NCBI GenBank assembly: GCA_023101725.1 | Contig: JALJCO010012637.1 | Coordinates: forward strand, 124,001-188,000 | Direction of reading: 5' to 3' | Length of the DNA stretch: 64,000 bases | DNA from: Atherinomorus stipes | Lineage: Eukaryota > Chordata > Actinopteri > Atheriniformes > Atherinidae | Part shown: positions 61,201 to 64,000 of the stretch, one piece after another | Layout of the letters: the number at the start of each line of letters is the position of its first letter | How positions within the stretch are numbered: the first letter of the stretch is position 1 | Translations under genes and position numbers: made by a program | The notes under the pieces: model-generated | The model's database searches: none | What the model saw: the letters and a program-made list of their open reading frames with translations, nothing else | What the model was told of the DNA's origin: nothing

Positions 61201-63014
61201 CAAGTTGAGACAAGCTCTTCAACAAGCCTCGCGTGAGAGCAGCGCTACATCTGGGCCCGGTGATTCTCCCCCCCTCTTTGTCCACACCTCCAGCCTCCAC
61301 CTCCTCACCCAGCCCTAAGGCTGAGAGAAAAAGCTGCGTGGCTCTGCTCCAGCTGAAGAGCTGAAAAAATGCAACGCTGTGGGAAAACCGCAGGTGCAAT
61401 TAGCATTTTTATCTTATGGACTTCGTATTTCTGATGCCTTGCTCGCTCTGGTGGGGCGCAGCGCCACTGCAGGTCGCTGTGGGTTTTCTCCTGACTCAGG
61501 CCAAGTGGGATTTTTCACCCTGGCTCAGCGAATGTGGGAAACAGTGCAGCCATTGAGACTCCGGGCACTGCAGACACAGCTGTGGAACAGATCCGGCTGT
61601 GGTTGATTCCCGGGCCGCTGCGGTCTGGATCTCCACAGACAGCCTTGAGGACTCAGCGAGCCCTCTAATGGTGGGGGCCAGCAGAGAGACGCCATGTGTC
61701 AACTGCTTTGATTATGGTCTACATCTGATTACAGATTAGCTTTTGTCTGTGGGGACCAGACTTTTTCATTTGTGACAAAAGACATAAAAAGATAGATACC
61801 AGAAAAAGAAACAGTAAAAACTGGTGATGGAAGGTTAGGGGAGGGGTGGGGGGGTTCCTAAAGTAAATATTGGAAAAGCACACAGGCCATTATACCCTTC
61901 CTGTGCTTTGGGGAGCGGCCCCAGAATAACAAAGGGTCACTAGTCCTGCTCTTTGTTTATCAGCTGTAAAGTGAAACAGTGCAGATAGGCCGGAGAAGTT
62001 GCTATTCCTGTCAGTCTCACTCTGGAGTTTTAGGGAGTTGGACTGGATCCGGAAGCCACACAGATTAACTATCAGTGGCAGAATGACACTGCAGTCAGAC
62101 AAAGGGATCATGCACCCCCTTTTAAACTTCCTCTACGATTACAACCTCATAATCAGGTTTTTTCCCCAAAACTTTCCAAAAGGTCTCCTCCCCAGATGCG
62201 CCCCTGATTACATCAGGAAAACAGAACTAATGACACAATTTCAAGGAGCTGAAGGCGTCTTTAAACCCGTGTGAAACTTAAGTTTGTGCAACTCTGTGAG
62301 TAAAAGATTCATTTGGTGAATTGTTGAACTTCCCGTTTGCAGAGCGGCTTACTGTCAGTGAAACGTGCTTTGAGGGAAGACCGGCGTTTCAACACCCGTG
62401 TTCCTGTAAATGGGTGGAGGACGCTTTCAGGTTGCGGTGTTAGATTTCCAGCAGAGATAACAAGCTTTACCTTCAATTGCTAAAAAGTTAAGAATTACTG
62501 CTGGATGCAGGGGTTACTGACCCCCCCCCCCTGCTGTTTCTCTGTTTGGGGTCCTTTGAGTTTGCAGACTGTCCCCACTGCTCCATATCCCACTGAGCTG
62601 AGCTGCCTGCTGGGATGCATGTTTAAGAAAAGGCTGAATACGCAAAGATTACAACTTCAAAAAGCTCTGGTTTGATCCTGTGTTTAATTTTTCCAGGTCA
62701 GGCAGAAACTCAGGCATTATTTTTAATCTCCAGGCACAAAGGTCTAAGTCTCATTTGAAACACTGTGTCCTCAAGTGTGATAAAACCAGGGTTCAGTGCT
62801 GATTCACTCACAATCTTACACGTGATACACAGATATGACTTCACTGGAAGGAGCTCCAGTCAAACATTTACTAAGAGGTTGCAATATTAACCATTAATGT
62901 GTGTTTTTTTGCGTGTCTCACCTCTGACTCTTTGTTGGCTTGGTTCTGGTTGTCTATCACTTGCAGAGTCCGTTTGATAGGCACCAAGCTACCCAGTTCA
63001 TCGTAAGCCACCAT
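57853..63014 (-). CDS. net1: NET1 (ARHGEF8) Rho guanine nucleotide exchange factor, short NET1A-type isoform, nine coding exons
   Basis: Exchange factor expected to load GTP onto RhoA; family members shuttle between nucleus and cytoplasm. Coding exons, 5' to 3' on the minus strand: 62922-63014, 60405-60512, 60149-60313, 59688-59750, 59289-59462, 58929-59186, 58670-58840, 58377-58563, 57853-58281. Every intron is GT-AG; exons 1-7 are whole codons and exon 8 ends one base into a codon. The N-terminus MVAYDELGSLVPIKRT and the basic stretch NKRVRPLGRVTSLANLI match NET1. The DH domain spans about residues 118-300 (ELSRGEQDLIEDL, SRKLDLWSFLDIPRSRLVKY). The PH domain spans about 330-445 (LVLTRPVTRNERQ, FHKQQWLNCLRSAI). 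The product is about 548 residues if the exon-9 frame break is real error, close to the roughly 540 of human NET1A, and ends GKRKETMV. The ATG has a good context (GCCACC-like on reading the minus strand poorly, but position and family alignment decide it). Confidence 0.95.
60513..62921 (-). other. net1: net1 intron 1 (2.4 kb)
   Basis: This is the only long intron of the gene; the others are 88-398 bp. It starts with GTGAGA and ends with TTCCAG on the minus strand. I see no recognisable transposon inside it. Its GC content is higher than the flank left of the gene, and its position right after exon 1 makes it the likeliest site for intragenic enhancers, but no specific site is identified. Confidence 0.8.
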
Positions 63015-63232
63015 AGCTTTCAGTAAAAACACAATATCCTTTTAATCCCGGCGAGTTAGCTCCAAGTAATCCACACGAGAAAAAAAATAAAAACCAGATG
63101 AAAACCAGTCGTTTAAAGCTAAAAAATATATCTAAATAAATAAATAAACCCTTCCTCCCCTATCTATCTATCGTCTTCCCTTTCGGGAAAGGGCTCTCTG
63201 AAAACGGCCCTGACACACACTTTCTAAACTTT
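63015..63232 (-). other. net1: net1 5' untranslated region (inferred)
   Basis: This is the sequence between the ATG at 63014 and the start site expected about 30 bp downstream of the TATA box. It includes a short CTATCTATCTATC run on the plus strand at about 63160-63172. A further intron in the 5' UTR cannot be excluded. Confidence 0.5.
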
Positions 63233-63259
63233 GGTCTGAGACAGACTGAGGGAGGGAGC

Positions 63260-63267
63260 CTTTTATA
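63260..63267 (-). promoter_or_regulatory. net1: TATA box of the net1 proximal promoter
   Basis: The minus strand reads TATAAAAG, inside CATATAAAAGGCTCC, about 250 bp upstream of the net1 ATG. Just upstream is GC-rich DNA with C-rich runs that could bind Sp-type factors (63280-63305). A transcription start near 63230 would fit the usual spacing of about 30 bp. This would drive the short NET1A-type isoform, whose first exon is at 62922-63014. Confidence 0.65.
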
Positions 63268-64000
63268 TGTAGGAGTCCAGGCTGGGGGAGGAGCCCGGCT
63301 CTCGCTCGGCTCTACAGGCTGCAGATGAGGAAAGATCTGGTTGTTGGAAGTCAGGAGAAGCTGCCCGCAGCCTCTGTTGATGCATCCACTCATTAGTGAC
63401 AACAGTAGTGAGAATTTTTAAGATCACGAGCAGATCTTACTGCTAAGTGTGGTTGGAATAAACAGTAAATATGGGCGAATGAAAACTGGAGCTTTCTGAC
63501 ATATGATCCAGGTTTGTTTCAGGGAACTGGGTTAAAATAAGAAATGAAGTATGAAGTCTTTGCTTTGGACACAAATCCTTTTCTTTTATAAGTATATATT
63601 AATGCATTTCATGGAAACATTATTGGAACAATTTTCCAAACTAAGAATTACTGGAAAACAGGCAAAGATAGCTCAAATATGACCCTTTAAATATATGCTG
63701 GACTTTTAGTCCAGTTTCTCCGAATCTAATCAATTAAAGTCAGCTGAATAATGTTTGTTTTTTTTTTTTTTTGCTTTAAATCATAAAAAGTATTTTCTTT
63801 TGCTTTTCCTGACATTGCATGGGCCATAAACTATTAAGATGGTAATCATCATTTTACAGAGAAATCTATGCAAAGCCAAATAACATGCAGCCTATTAAAA
63901 TCAGCCTACATAAACTAGCAGTTATATAATGTGCAATGCGTCTACACCTATCAGGGTAGAGATAATAGACCTTTAGATATTGACCTTTTAGTTCAAGACA
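63268..64000. other. Upstream flank of the net1 promoter
   Basis: The first roughly 100 bp is GC-rich with C-rich boxes. Beyond about 63420 it turns AT-rich with a poly(T) run near 63758. No further exon is visible. Confidence 0.5.

Noticed and set aside
1..64000. CRISPR array, operons, phage or plasmid modules
   Set aside because: No regularly spaced direct repeats with unique spacers and no bacterial-type gene organisation; the DNA is vertebrate.

Overview
The window looks like teleost fish nuclear DNA. It is AT-rich, carries one intron-containing vertebrate gene with short introns, and is otherwise packed with repeat types familiar from fish genomes: Tc1/mariner copies, hAT-like and Harbinger-like short elements, TTAA-flanked foldback MITEs, a tRNA-type SINE and a LINE 3' tail. 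There is no sign of bacterial, viral or organellar gene organisation. All family assignments come from reading the sequence and from memory, since no search could be run.

The one gene that can be read completely lies at the right end on the minus strand: a net1 (ARHGEF8) orthologue, a RhoA-type guanine nucleotide exchange factor. Nine coding exons run from the ATG at 63014 to the TGA at 57853-57855, each with clean splice sites. A TATA box lies about 250 bp upstream of the ATG, and a poly(A) signal at 56635-56640 gives a 3' UTR of about 1.2 kb. The last exon needs one base removed from a run of seven G (58121-58127) to join the PH domain to the typical Ser-rich tail and the PDZ ligand ETMV. 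As written, the frame misses that ending.

Positions 1 to about 56,600 hold no convincing host gene and are best read as the gene-poor flank downstream of net1. Within it: a SINE (3.4 kb); a broken Tc1 with other elements inside it (6.2-8.5 kb); a THAP zinc-finger exon with an intact splice donor (10.9-11.1 kb); a dispersed 18-bp motif (12.0-12.6 kb); a compact Tc1 with both ends (13.6-14.4 kb); a perfect 36-bp palindrome (17.4 kb); foldback and hairpin-rich DNA (23.7-24.8 kb); a group of TTAA-flanked MITEs (0.2, 12.7, 31.9-33.5, 37.0 and 47.2-48.2 kb); a LINE tail (37.5-37.9 kb); a Harbinger-like element with a 41-codon Myb/SANT remnant (39.9-40.5 kb); and a Tc1 split by two later insertions (43.9-45.7 kb).

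No coherent new multi-gene system was found. The most useful leads are the net1 frame break, the stranded THAP exon, the exon-like 110-bp segment inside a MITE, and the several unrelated MITE families that share TTAA flanks.
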